Part shown: positions 35,688-43,078 of the stretch, one piece after another | Numbering within the stretch: position 1 is the first letter of the stretch | Layout of the letters: every line of letters begins with the position of its first letter | Source: JBCBJX01 sp964342855 | GTDB taxonomy: Bacteria > Pseudomonadota > Alphaproteobacteria > Caulobacterales > Parvularculaceae | Assembly: GCA_964342855.1 (NCBI GenBank) | Contig: CAYFIB010000003.1 | Location: 1-64,000 of the forward strand | DNA length: 64,000 nucleotides | Direction of reading: 5' to 3' | Notes under the pieces: model-generated | What the model saw: the letters and a program-made list of their open reading frames with translations, nothing else | What the model was told of the DNA's origin: nothing | Database searches by the model: none | Translations under genes and position numbers: made by a program

Positions 35688-36425
35688 CTAAGCGTCGGAA
35701 ATGACGGTGCGTTTGCCTTCGCCGCGCATGGCCGCATCGAGCGCGCCTTGCGCGTGCAGCGAAAAGACGACGATGGGAATGCCGTTTTCGCGGGTCAGGC
35801 TGATGGCGGCCTGGTCCATGACGCGCAGGTCTTTGGCCAGCACGTCATAGTAGGTCAGCCGATCGAACCGCTCGGCGTTCGGATCAACCTTCGGGTCGGC
35901 GGAATAAACGCCGTCGACCTGCGTGCCTTTCAGAAGCGCGTCGCAACCCATCTCCGCCGCGCGCAGCGCCGCCGCGGTATCCGTCGTGAAAAACGGATTG
36001 CCCGTCCCCGCCGCGAAAATGACGACGCGCCCCTTCTCAAGGTGCCGGATGGCGCGACGACGGATGTACGGTTCGCACACGGCGCTCATGGGGATCGCGG
36101 AAACGACGCGGGTGTCCACGTCTTCGGCTTCCAGCGCGTTCTGCATGGCGAGCGCGTTCATGACGGTCGCGAGCATGCCCATATAATCGGCGGAGGCCCG
36201 CTCCATGCCCTTCGCCGCCATGGAAAGCCCGCGGAAGATGTTGCCGCCGCCGATGACGAGGCAGACCTCAAGGCCGCGATCGCGCACCTCGCGCACTTCA
36301 GAAGCGATGCGCTCGACCGTCGGGAGATCGATGCCGAAGGGCTGATCGCCCATCAGCGCCTCTCCCGACACTTTCAGAAGCACGCGCTTGTATTCGTAGG
36401 GGGTGTGATCAACGCCATCGGCCAT
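35688..36425 (-). CDS. pyrH: UMP kinase
   Basis: PyrH phosphorylates UMP to UDP in pyrimidine synthesis. It is a 245-aa amino-acid-kinase fold protein. Motifs: YKRVLLKVSGEALMG, CLVIGGGNIFRG, GRVVIFAAGTGNPFFTTDTAA, ALRAAEMGCDALLKGTQVDGVY. Start at MADGVDHTPYEYKR (36425); upstream in-frame codons run into the tsf terminator region. A strong terminator of tsf (36495-36526) lies upstream, so pyrH probably has its own promoter between 36426 and 36495. Typical order tsf-pyrH-frr. Confidence 0.97.
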   Translation of the reverse strand: MADGVDHTPYEYKRVLLKVSGEALMGDQPFGIDLPTVERIASEVREVRDRGLEVCLVIGGGNIFRGLSMAAKGMERASADYMGMLATVMNALAMQNALEAEDVDTRVVSAIPMSAVCEPYIRRRAIRHLEKGRVVIFAAGTGNPFFTTDTAAALRAAEMGCDALLKGTQVDGVYSADPKVDPNAERFDRLTYYDVLAKDLRVMDQAAISLTRENGIPIVVFSLHAQGALDAAMRGEGKRTVISDA

Positions 36426-36494
36426 GAGCGCGTTTCCTATCTGCTTCGCCAGCCGGAGGCCAGCGCCGGGCGCGGCGCCGACGCCGCAGGTCCT

Positions 36495-36526
36495 CAATAA
36501 AAACGCCGGCCCGAAGGCCGGCGTTT
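36495..36526 (-). terminator. Rho-independent terminator after tsf
   Basis: On the minus strand, AAACGCCGGCC, tetraloop TTCG, GGCCGGCGTTT make an 11-bp stem closed by an extra-stable C(UUCG)G loop, followed by TTATT. It lies 23 bp after the tsf stop. This is the clearest intrinsic terminator in the left 60 kb and would separate rpsB-tsf from pyrH. Confidence 0.9.
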
Positions 36527-36548
36527 GTCGTTCGGTCTGCGGCGCGAC

Positions 36549-37490
36549 TCAGGACCCTTTGACCGCCGCGGCGACTTCCGCCGCGAAATCCGCTTCTTCT
36601 TTCTCGACGCCTTCGCCGAGCTCCAGACGCAGGAAACCGCCAAGCTCGATGGGCGCGCCGAGCGCTTTGGCTTCGTTTTCGATCACGGTCTTGATCGGCG
36701 TTTCATTGTCCATGACGAAGATCTGCTCGAGCAGCACGCTCTCTTCGTAGAACTTCCGCATGCGGCCTTCGACCATCTTCTCGATGATGTTCTCCGGCTT
36801 GCCGCTGTCGCGCGCCTGATCGGAAAGAACGTCCTTTTCACGCTGGACGACGACGGGGTCGAGCTCGTCGATGCGCGCCGAAAGCGGGCGGGCCGCCGCA
36901 GCGTGCATGGCGATCTTGCGCGCAAGCTCGCGCAGCTTTTCTTTGTCTGCGGAGGATTTCAGGCCGACGAGGACCGCGATCTTGCCAGCACCGTCCGTCA
37001 CGACATTGTGGATGTAGGCCGCGACCGCGCCTTCTTCGACGGCCACCGCGCCGGCGCGGCGCAGCGACATGTTCTCGCCGATGGTGCCGACCATGGCCGA
37101 GATGTGCTCCTGCACGGTCTTGCCCGCGCCAGGGAACTCCGCCGTTTTCAGCGCCTCGACATCGCCTTTGGCCGCAAGGCCGAGACCTGCGATTTCGGCG
37201 ACCATTTTCTGGAAAGTTTCGTTGCGCGCAACAAAGTCCGTTTCAGAGTTCACCTCCACGGCGACACCGATTTCGCCCGCGCCTTCCGGCGCGACGGCCA
37301 CGGCGACGAGGCCTTCAGCCGCGGCGCGATCAGCCTTTTTGGCGGCTTTCGCCAATCCCTTGGTGCGAAGCCAGTCGATGGCGGCCTGCACGTCGCCGTC
37401 GGTCTCCATCAGCGCTTTTTTCGCGTCCATCATGCCCGCGCCGCTCTGGTCGCGGAGTTCCTTCACCATTTTTGCGGTGATATCGGCCAT
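36549..37490 (-). CDS. tsf: Translation elongation factor Ts
   Basis: EF-Ts exchanges GDP for GTP on EF-Tu. It is 313 aa. The N-terminal UBA-like domain starts MADITAKMVKELRDQSGAGMMDAKKAL; the EF-Tu contact motif ETDFVARNETFQ follows near residues 78-90, and the C-terminal part contains KMVEGRMRKFYEE. It is followed by the UUCG terminator and preceded by a 195-bp spacer after rpsB, as in the conserved rpsB-tsf unit. Confidence 0.97.
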   Translation of the reverse strand: MADITAKMVKELRDQSGAGMMDAKKALMETDGDVQAAIDWLRTKGLAKAAKKADRAAAEGLVAVAVAPEGAGEIGVAVEVNSETDFVARNETFQKMVAEIAGLGLAAKGDVEALKTAEFPGAGKTVQEHISAMVGTIGENMSLRRAGAVAVEEGAVAAYIHNVVTDGAGKIAVLVGLKSSADKEKLRELARKIAMHAAAARPLSARIDELDPVVVQREKDVLSDQARDSGKPENIIEKMVEGRMRKFYEESVLLEQIFVMDNETPIKTVIENEAKALGAPIELGGFLRLELGEGVEKEEADFAAEVAAAVKGS

Positions 37491-37584
37491 CGTCCGTACT
37501 CCTTCTGATCTGTGGTTCGACCTGATCAGTCGCTCAACCTGAACGGTTGCTCTAGCTGATCAGTCGTTCGACCGGTCGCCCGCG

Positions 37585-37610
37585 CGCCCGCGCAAAAATT
37601 CGCGCGGGCG
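37585..37610 (-). other. Intercistronic hairpin between rpsB and tsf
   Basis: CGCCCGCGC (37585-37593) and GCGCGGGCG (37602-37610) form a 9-bp stem with an A/T-rich 8-nt loop. It lies in the 195-bp rpsB-tsf spacer. The T-run is in the loop, not after the stem, so it looks like an mRNA structure or attenuator rather than a full terminator. The same spacer has two copies of CTGATCAGTCG at 37522-37532 and 37556-37566. Confidence 0.5.
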
Positions 37611-37685
37611 CTGCGGTTCGTTCCGAATTGACGGCGCGCGCCGCCTTTAAAATCGCGACTGCGCTACGCCGGTTCCGCGACAGTT

Positions 37686-38507
37686 TTACGACGCGGCGGT
37701 TTCGCCTTCGGCGGCGGGCGCTTCCGCGGTCTCTGCGGCCGCTTCGACTTCCGCTTCGGCGAGCGCCGGATCGAGGCCCGGGTCTTCCATCTCGCCAAAG
37801 TCGATGCCGAGATCGGCCTGGCTCTGCGAGATGCCGTCGATGATCGCGTCGGCGACAAGGTTGCAGTACAGCTCGATCGCGCGCGAGGCGTCGTCATTAC
37901 CCGGAATGACGAGATCGATGTCGTCCGGATCGCAGTTCGTGTCGACGACCGCAATCACCGGGATGCCGAGCTTTTTCGCTTCCTTGATCGCGATCGCTTC
38001 TTTCTTCGTGTCGATGACGAACAGAAGGTCCGGCAGACCGCCCATATCGCGGATGCCGCCGAGCGAGGCTTCAAGCTTTTCCAGCTCGCGCGAGCGCTGC
38101 AGCAGTTCTTTCTTGGTGAAACCGGACGCGTCGGCGTTCACGGTCTCTTCGAGCTCTTTCAGACGACGGATGGAGTTCGAGATCGTCTCCCAGTTCGTCA
38201 GCGTGCCGCCGAGCCAGCGCACGTTCATGAAGTACTGGGCGCAGCGCGAAGCCGCTTCCGCGATCGGCGCCTGCGCCTGCCGCTTGGTGCCGACAAAGAG
38301 AACGCGGCCGCCGCCAGCGACGACGTCGCGGACCTTGACGAGCGCCTGGTGGAGAAGCGGAACGGTCTGCGAGAGATCGACGATATGCACGCCGTTGCGC
38401 GCGCCGAAGATGTATTTCTTCATCTTCGGGTTCCAGCGGTGGGATTGGTGGCCGAAGTGGACGCCGGCCTCCAGCAGCTGGCGCATGGAGAAGTCAGGAA
38501 GAGCCAT
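37686..38507 (-). CDS. rpsB: 30S ribosomal protein S2
   Basis: Ribosomal protein S2 of the small subunit, 273 aa from MALPDFSMRQLLEAGVHFGHQ (ATG 38507). Motifs: HRWNPKMKKYIFGARNGVHI, RWLGGTLTNWETI, GGIRDMGGLPDLLFVIDTKKE, and GIPVIAVVDTNCDPDDIDLVIPGNDDA. The C-terminus has an Ala/Glu-rich tail of about 35 residues usual for alphaproteobacteria. The open frame continues 28 codons upstream but the conserved start is clear. A promoter lies at 38644-38672. Confidence 0.97.
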   Translation of the reverse strand: MALPDFSMRQLLEAGVHFGHQSHRWNPKMKKYIFGARNGVHIVDLSQTVPLLHQALVKVRDVVAGGGRVLFVGTKRQAQAPIAEAASRCAQYFMNVRWLGGTLTNWETISNSIRRLKELEETVNADASGFTKKELLQRSRELEKLEASLGGIRDMGGLPDLLFVIDTKKEAIAIKEAKKLGIPVIAVVDTNCDPDDIDLVIPGNDDASRAIELYCNLVADAIIDGISQSQADLGIDFGEMEDPGLDPALAEAEVEAAAETAEAPAAEGETAAS

Positions 38508-38643
38508 AATGTCTTTCGCTTTCGGTTGATCCTTCCGCGGGCCGTAACGCCTGCCGCAGCGACCAAATTCCGGAACCCGGAACCCGATCACCCGACAACC
38601 GCCACCGAAGCAGCGCCCACGTGCGGGTTTTCAAGAAGCGCGC

Positions 38644-38672
38644 GCGATACCCCAATCGCTCGCGATTGACAA
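38644..38672 (-). promoter_or_regulatory. Predicted rpsB promoter
   Basis: On the minus strand, TTGTCA (38672-38667) and TATCGC (38649-38644) are separated by exactly 17 bp, about 137 bp upstream of the rpsB ATG and just after the dnaE stop. It is the best sigma-70-like element in this spacer, leaving a long 5' leader that could carry the S2 autoregulatory structure. Confidence 0.5.
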
Positions 38673-38686
38673 GTCGAGGGCCGCCC

Positions 38687-41600
38687 TCATGCGAGGCGCG
38701 CGTCGATCACCCCCTCGACGGCGCTCACCATCATGCGCAGATCCGTCGAGGGCCGCGCGCCCGCGGGCGCGGCGAGACGCACTTCGCGGCCGAGATCCTC
38801 CAGCAAGAGATGAAGATGCAGCGTCTCCGTCGGCGCGTCGCGATCAGCTGCGGGCGCGGCGGCGCGGGCGATGCGCTCCAGAACGCCCGGCAGCGCGGCT
38901 TCGCTCTCCAGCGCCACCTCCAGACGGCTGGCGCCCCGCTCGGCGGCTTTTCTGAGGTCGAGAAGACTTTCGAGCGTCAACCGAACTTCGCCGTCGCGGT
39001 CTTCCGCCGTCAGCATGGCGATAACGAGCGCGCCTGGCTCCAAAAGCGCCTCCGACGCGGACAGGACTTCCGAAAACGCGGTCGCCTCGTACTCGCCCGC
39101 CTGATCGGAAAGCTCGACCCAGGCGAAGGGCTTGCCGGATTTCGAGCGACGCCGACGCACCGAGCGCACGACGCCGGCGGTCGTCACGGCGACCTTGCGC
39201 CCCCTGCCGCGCGCCATCGCCTCAGCGTGATCGACGACGCCGCGAGAAAGCAGCGCATCCTCGAACTCATCGAGCGGGTGGCCGGAGAAATAAAAACCGA
39301 GAGCGGCGCGCTCGAAATCAAGCCGCGCGACGGGCGTCCAGCGCTCTTCAGGTTTGGCGAGCCGCGGCCGGTCGATCTCCACCGCCCCGCCGCCGAAGAG
39401 ACCGCCCTGCGGGCTCTCTTTTTCTTCGTGGACGTGAGCGGAATATTTAACGAGGAGATCGGCGCTCGCGAAGGCGACGTCCCGGCTCGGCTCCAGCGCG
39501 TCGAGGGCGCCGGCGCGGGCGAGCATTTCGATCGCGCGCTTGCCGACCAGGCGGAGGTTCACGCGCTCGGCGAAGTCGAAGAGGTCCGCAAACGGCCCGT
39601 TCGCGACCCGATCCTGAACGATCGCTTTCATCGCCTCTTCGCCGACATTCTTCACCCCGGCGAGCGCGTAGAGAATTTCGCCTTTTTCGACCGTGAAGTC
39701 CGCCTCCGACCGGTTCACGTTCGGCGGCGCGACGGGGACCTCCATGCGCCGCGCCTCCTTCAGGAAGACCGCCAATTTATCCGTGTTCGCGATATCGAGC
39801 GACATCGAGGCGGCGAGAAAGGCGGGCGCGTGGTGCGCCTTCAGATACGCCGTCTGGAAGGCGATATAGGCGTACGCCGCCGCGTGGGACTTGTTGAAGC
39901 CGTAGCCGGCGAACTTCGCTACCAGCTCGAAGATGGCTTCCGACTTCGCGCGCGGAACGTCTTTTTCCTCGGCCCCGGCGACGAAGCGCACCTTCTGGCG
40001 CTCCATCTCCTCGACCTTCTTCTTGCCCATGGCGCGACGCAGGAGATCGGCTTCGCCGAGGGAGTAGCCTGCGAGGATCTGGGCGATCTGCATCACCTGT
40101 TCCTGATAGATGATGACGCCGAAGGTCTCTTTCAGGACGGGCTCAAGGGTCGGGTGCAGATAATCCGGCTCCTCCTCGCCTTTCTTACGGGCGATGTAGG
40201 AGGGGATGTTATCCATCGGACCCGGCCGATAGAGGGAGACAAGGGCGATGATGTCTTCCAGCGTGTCCGGCTTCATCGCGCGCAGTGTGGCGCGCATCCC
40301 GGCGCTTTCAAGCTGGAAGACGCCGACCGACGCGCCGGTTCCGAGGAGTTCGTAAGTCGGCGGATCATTGAGCGGCAACTGGTCGATGTCGATCGACCCG
40401 CCCTCTTTCTCGATAAGCGCGACCGCGCGCGCGAGCACCGTCAGCGTCTTGAGGCCGAGAAAGTCGAATTTCACGAGTCCCGCGGGCTCGACCCATTTCA
40501 TGTTGAACTGGGTCGCCGGCATGTCCGAGCGTGGATCCTGATACAGCGGCACCAACTCATCGAGCGGCCGATCGCCGATGACGACCCCCGCGGCGTGGGT
40601 CGAGGCGTGGCGGTAGAGCCCCTCCAAACGCAACGCTTTCTCCAGCAGCTCGGCGACCTGCTCCTCCCGGTCGCGCTCTTCGCGCAGGCGCGGCTCGGTG
40701 CGGATCGCCTCGTCGAGGGTCACCGGGTTCGCCGGGTTGTTCGGGATCATCTTGCAGAGCCGGTCGACCTGACCGAACGGCATCTGCAGCACCCGGCCGA
40801 CATCGCGCACGACGGCGCGCGCCTGCAGCTTACCGAAGGTGATGATCTGCGCGACGCGATCGCGCCCGTATTTTTCCTGCGTATACCGAATAACTTCGTC
40901 GCGCCGGTCCTGACAGAAGTCGACGTCGAAGTCCGGCATGGAAACCCGTTCTGGGTTCAGGAAGCGTTCGAAGAGAAGCCCGAAACGCAGCGGGTCCAGA
41001 TCGGTGATGGTGAGCGACCACGCGACCAGGGAGCCCGCGCCCGACCCCCGCCCCGGCCCGACCGGAATGCCGTGGGCTTTGCCCCATTTGATGAAGTCGG
41101 CGACGATGAGAAAGTAGCCCGGAAACCCCATCTTGTTGATGATCGTGAGCTCGTGCTCGAGGCGCTTCCAGTAGTCATCCTCCGGAACCTGCGCCCCCGA
41201 CGTCTCGAGGCGCATCTTCAGCCCCTCGCGCGCCTGACGCTCCAGCTCCTTCGCCTCCCCGGCGATCACCTCCGCGGCGTCGGCGCCGTCCGCCACCTCC
41301 ACGAAGTTCGGCAGGATCGGCGGGTGCATGCGTGGGCGGAACGCGCAACGCCGGGCGATCTCCACCGTGTTTTCAATGGCTTCGGGAAGATCGGCGAAGA
41401 GCGCCGTCATCTCCTCCGACGTCTTGAAATAATGCTGATCCGTGACCTGACGACGGCCTTCCTGAAAGACGTACGCGCCTTCGGCGATGCACAGGAGCGC
41501 GTCATGCGCTTCGTGGTCCGCGGCGGTCTTGAAATAGGGCTCGTTGGTCGCGACCAGCGGCAGATCGAGGGCGTAGGCCGCCTCGACCAGACCCGGCTCT

Positions 41601-42154
41601 ACGCGCCGTTCCGTCTGCGTGCCGTGGCGCTGAAGCTCCACGTAGAGCCGGTCGCCGAAGGCGGATTTCATCCGCTTCAGCAGCTGGCGCGCATCGTCCT
41701 CGCGGCCATCGGCGATCAACCGATCCACCGGCCCGTCCGGTCCGCCCGTGAGACAGATGAGGCCGTCCGTCTCCGTCAGAACCTCATCGAGGGGAACGCA
41801 GATCGCCTCCTCGCTCGCCGGCTTCAGAAACGCCTGACTGCCGAGCTTCATCAGCCGCGCGTAGCCGGTCTCGTTCTGGGCGAGGAGGACGAGGCTCGGC
41901 GCCCGCGCGCCGCGCTTATCCGGCAAGCCGCAGCCGGCAGGCGCGACCGCCAGCTGGATGCCGGTGATCGACTGAACGCCGGCGCCCGAAAGCGTCTCGG
42001 AAGCCTCCAGCGCCGCGAAGAGATTGTTCGTGTCCGTGACAGCGACCGCGGGCATCGCGCTTGCGAGACAGAGGTCCTTGAGCGCGCCGACATGAATCGC
42101 CCCTTCGGACAGGGAATACGCCGAATGCACGTGCAGATGGATGAACAGGCTCAC
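38687..42154 (-). CDS. dnaE: DNA polymerase III alpha subunit (replicative)
   Basis: The catalytic subunit of the chromosomal replicase, 1155 aa. The N-terminal PHP domain opens FIHLHVHSAYSLSEGA. The polymerase active-site motif MPDFDVDFCQDRRDEV lies near residue 405 with both Asp ligands. GPGRGSGAGSLVAW, GYGFNKSHAAAYA and the C-terminal OB fold are present. Length and the PHP-intact N-terminus mark it as dnaE1, not the SOS polymerase DnaE2/ImuC. It starts 39 bp after a 38-aa ORF that is preceded by a LexA box, so part of its transcription may be damage-inducible. Confidence 0.97.
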   Translation of the reverse strand: MSLFIHLHVHSAYSLSEGAIHVGALKDLCLASAMPAVAVTDTNNLFAALEASETLSGAGVQSITGIQLAVAPAGCGLPDKRGARAPSLVLLAQNETGYARLMKLGSQAFLKPASEEAICVPLDEVLTETDGLICLTGGPDGPVDRLIADGREDDARQLLKRMKSAFGDRLYVELQRHGTQTERRVEPGLVEAAYALDLPLVATNEPYFKTAADHEAHDALLCIAEGAYVFQEGRRQVTDQHYFKTSEEMTALFADLPEAIENTVEIARRCAFRPRMHPPILPNFVEVADGADAAEVIAGEAKELERQAREGLKMRLETSGAQVPEDDYWKRLEHELTIINKMGFPGYFLIVADFIKWGKAHGIPVGPGRGSGAGSLVAWSLTITDLDPLRFGLLFERFLNPERVSMPDFDVDFCQDRRDEVIRYTQEKYGRDRVAQIITFGKLQARAVVRDVGRVLQMPFGQVDRLCKMIPNNPANPVTLDEAIRTEPRLREERDREEQVAELLEKALRLEGLYRHASTHAAGVVIGDRPLDELVPLYQDPRSDMPATQFNMKWVEPAGLVKFDFLGLKTLTVLARAVALIEKEGGSIDIDQLPLNDPPTYELLGTGASVGVFQLESAGMRATLRAMKPDTLEDIIALVSLYRPGPMDNIPSYIARKKGEEEPDYLHPTLEPVLKETFGVIIYQEQVMQIAQILAGYSLGEADLLRRAMGKKKVEEMERQKVRFVAGAEEKDVPRAKSEAIFELVAKFAGYGFNKSHAAAYAYIAFQTAYLKAHHAPAFLAASMSLDIANTDKLAVFLKEARRMEVPVAPPNVNRSEADFTVEKGEILYALAGVKNVGEEAMKAIVQDRVANGPFADLFDFAERVNLRLVGKRAIEMLARAGALDALEPSRDVAFASADLLVKYSAHVHEEKESPQGGLFGGGAVEIDRPRLAKPEERWTPVARLDFERAALGFYFSGHPLDEFEDALLSRGVVDHAEAMARGRGRKVAVTTAGVVRSVRRRRSKSGKPFAWVELSDQAGEYEATAFSEVLSASEALLEPGALVIAMLTAEDRDGEVRLTLESLLDLRKAAERGASRLEVALESEAALPGVLERIARAAAPAADRDAPTETLHLHLLLEDLGREVRLAAPAGARPSTDLRMMVSAVEGVIDARLA

Positions 42155-42193
42155 ATCCGGCCTCCCTGTCGTGATCGATCGGCCTAAAACCGA

Positions 42194-42310
42194 TCAAAAG
42201 GCGGCGGCCTGCCCCCAGACGGCCATGGCGCCGATCGCCGCCATCACCGCAAAAAGCCCCGCCGCATCGCGCGCCCAAGCCGTCAGTTCACCCGATTCCC
42301 GTTTGCGCAT
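42194..42310 (-). CDS. sidA: SOS-associated 38-aa single-pass membrane protein, SidA-like
   Basis: A 38-residue protein: a charged N-terminus (MRKRESGELTAWARDAAG), then a hydrophobic helix (about residues 18-37, LFAVMAAIGAMAVWGQAAAF) ending at the stop. A GGGAG ribosome-binding site lies 7 nt before the ATG. A perfect GAAC-N7-GAAC LexA box lies 29 bp upstream on its strand. The gene lies 39 bp before dnaE and 75 bp after lolD. In Caulobacter, SidA is a 29-aa SOS-induced inner-membrane inhibitor of division acting on FtsW/FtsN, and from memory its gene also lies next to dnaE. The identity is inferred from size, topology, operator and synteny; sequence similarity was not tested. Confidence 0.6.
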   Translation of the reverse strand: MRKRESGELTAWARDAAGLFAVMAAIGAMAVWGQAAAF

Positions 42311-42316
42311 GTCACA

Positions 42317-42336
42317 TCTCCCATGATCTCGGGAGA
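42317..42336 (-). other. Leader hairpin covering the ribosome-binding site
   Basis: In the mRNA sense, TCTCCC and GGGAGA (fwd 42331-42336 and 42317-42322) can pair in a 6-bp stem with an 8-nt loop. GGGAG is the Shine-Dalgarno of the 38-aa ORF, so the stem would reduce its translation. The start codon 7 nt downstream stays outside the stem. Confidence 0.45.
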
Positions 42337-42338
42337 AT

Positions 42339-42353
42339 GTTCTCACTTCGTTC
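42339..42353 (-). promoter_or_regulatory. LexA box upstream of the sidA-like gene and dnaE
   Basis: On the gene strand this reads GAACGAAGTGAGAAC, a perfect GAAC-N7-GAAC repeat in the same orientation as at lexA. It overlaps a weak -35/-10 pair (TTGCGC, 17 bp, GAACAT). It lies in the 75-bp gap after lolD, so the last genes of the lol cluster gain a separate SOS-responsive start. Confidence 0.75.
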
Positions 42354-42385
42354 CACATTGCGCAAGCAAAAAGAACAAAAAGAGA

Positions 42386-43078
42386 TCAGGCGCCGATGGA
42401 TTCCTTGTTTCGGACCTCGACCAGACGTTTGTTTTCAATGGTGACGATGCGATCCATGCGCGCCGCCAGCGCGTGATCGTGGGTGGCGATGAGCGCCGCG
42501 AGGCCCTCCGCCCGGACGAGTTTCAGGAGCGCGCCGAAGACGTCGGCCGAGGTGCCGGGGTCGAGGTTCCCGGTCGGCTCGTCGGCGAGAAGGAGCCGCG
42601 GCGCGTTCGCAAGCGCCCGCGCGAGGGCGACGCGCTGCTGTTCGCCGCCGGAAAGCTGCGGCGGCTGGTGCTTCAGGCGCTCGCCGAGACCGAGGCTGGT
42701 GAGAAGCCGCGCAGCCTCCGCTTCCGCCGAGGCGCGGCTCTCCCCCGCGATGCGCCGCGGCAGGGCGACGTTCGAAAGGGCGTCAAACTCCGGCAGGAGG
42801 TGGTGAAACTGGTAGACGAAGCCGACGATGTCGCGGCGGAGCGCCGTGCGCTGACGATCGGAGCGTTTCGACGCCTTGTCGCCGAGGAGCCGCACCTCCC
42901 CTGCCGACGGCTTCTCCAGAAGCCCGGCGATGTGAAGAAGCGAGGATTTGCCGGAGCCTGACGGGCCGAGGAGGCCGACGATCTCACCCGCGGCGACGGT
43001 GAGGTTCGCTTCTTCGATGATGACGAGATCGCCGAAGGCGCGCTGAACGCCGATCAGCTCAAGGACGGTCTCACTCAT
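42386..43078 (-). CDS. lolD: Lipoprotein-releasing ABC transporter ATPase LolD
   Basis: LolD powers extraction of outer-membrane lipoproteins from the inner membrane and hand-over to LolA. It is 230 aa. Walker A GPSGSGKSSLLH (about residues 38-49), Q-loop region GFVYQFHHLLPEF, ABC signature LSGGEQQRVALARAL and Walker B LLLADEPTGNLD are complete. The QFHHLLPEF stretch is typical of the MacB/LolD subfamily. Its start overlaps the lolC stop by 8 bp. Confidence 0.95.
   Translation of the reverse strand: MSETVLELIGVQRAFGDLVIIEEANLTVAAGEIVGLLGPSGSGKSSLLHIAGLLEKPSAGEVRLLGDKASKRSDRQRTALRRDIVGFVYQFHHLLPEFDALSNVALPRRIAGESRASAEAEAARLLTSLGLGERLKHQPPQLSGGEQQRVALARALANAPRLLLADEPTGNLDPGTSADVFGALLKLVRAEGLAALIATHDHALAARMDRIVTIENKRLVEVRNKESIGA

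Noticed and set aside
38687..42154. dnaE as the SOS mutagenesis polymerase DnaE2/ImuC because of the nearby LexA box
   Set aside because: Length, intact PHP motif and conserved location near lolD and rpsB indicate replicative DnaE1; no imuA or imuB gene is adjacent.
38621..42187. A 1188-codon open frame on the + strand opposite dnaE
   Set aside because: GC-rich codon bias leaves the antisense frame free of stops; its protein is Arg/Asp-rich with no motif, whereas dnaE on the minus strand is fully conserved.
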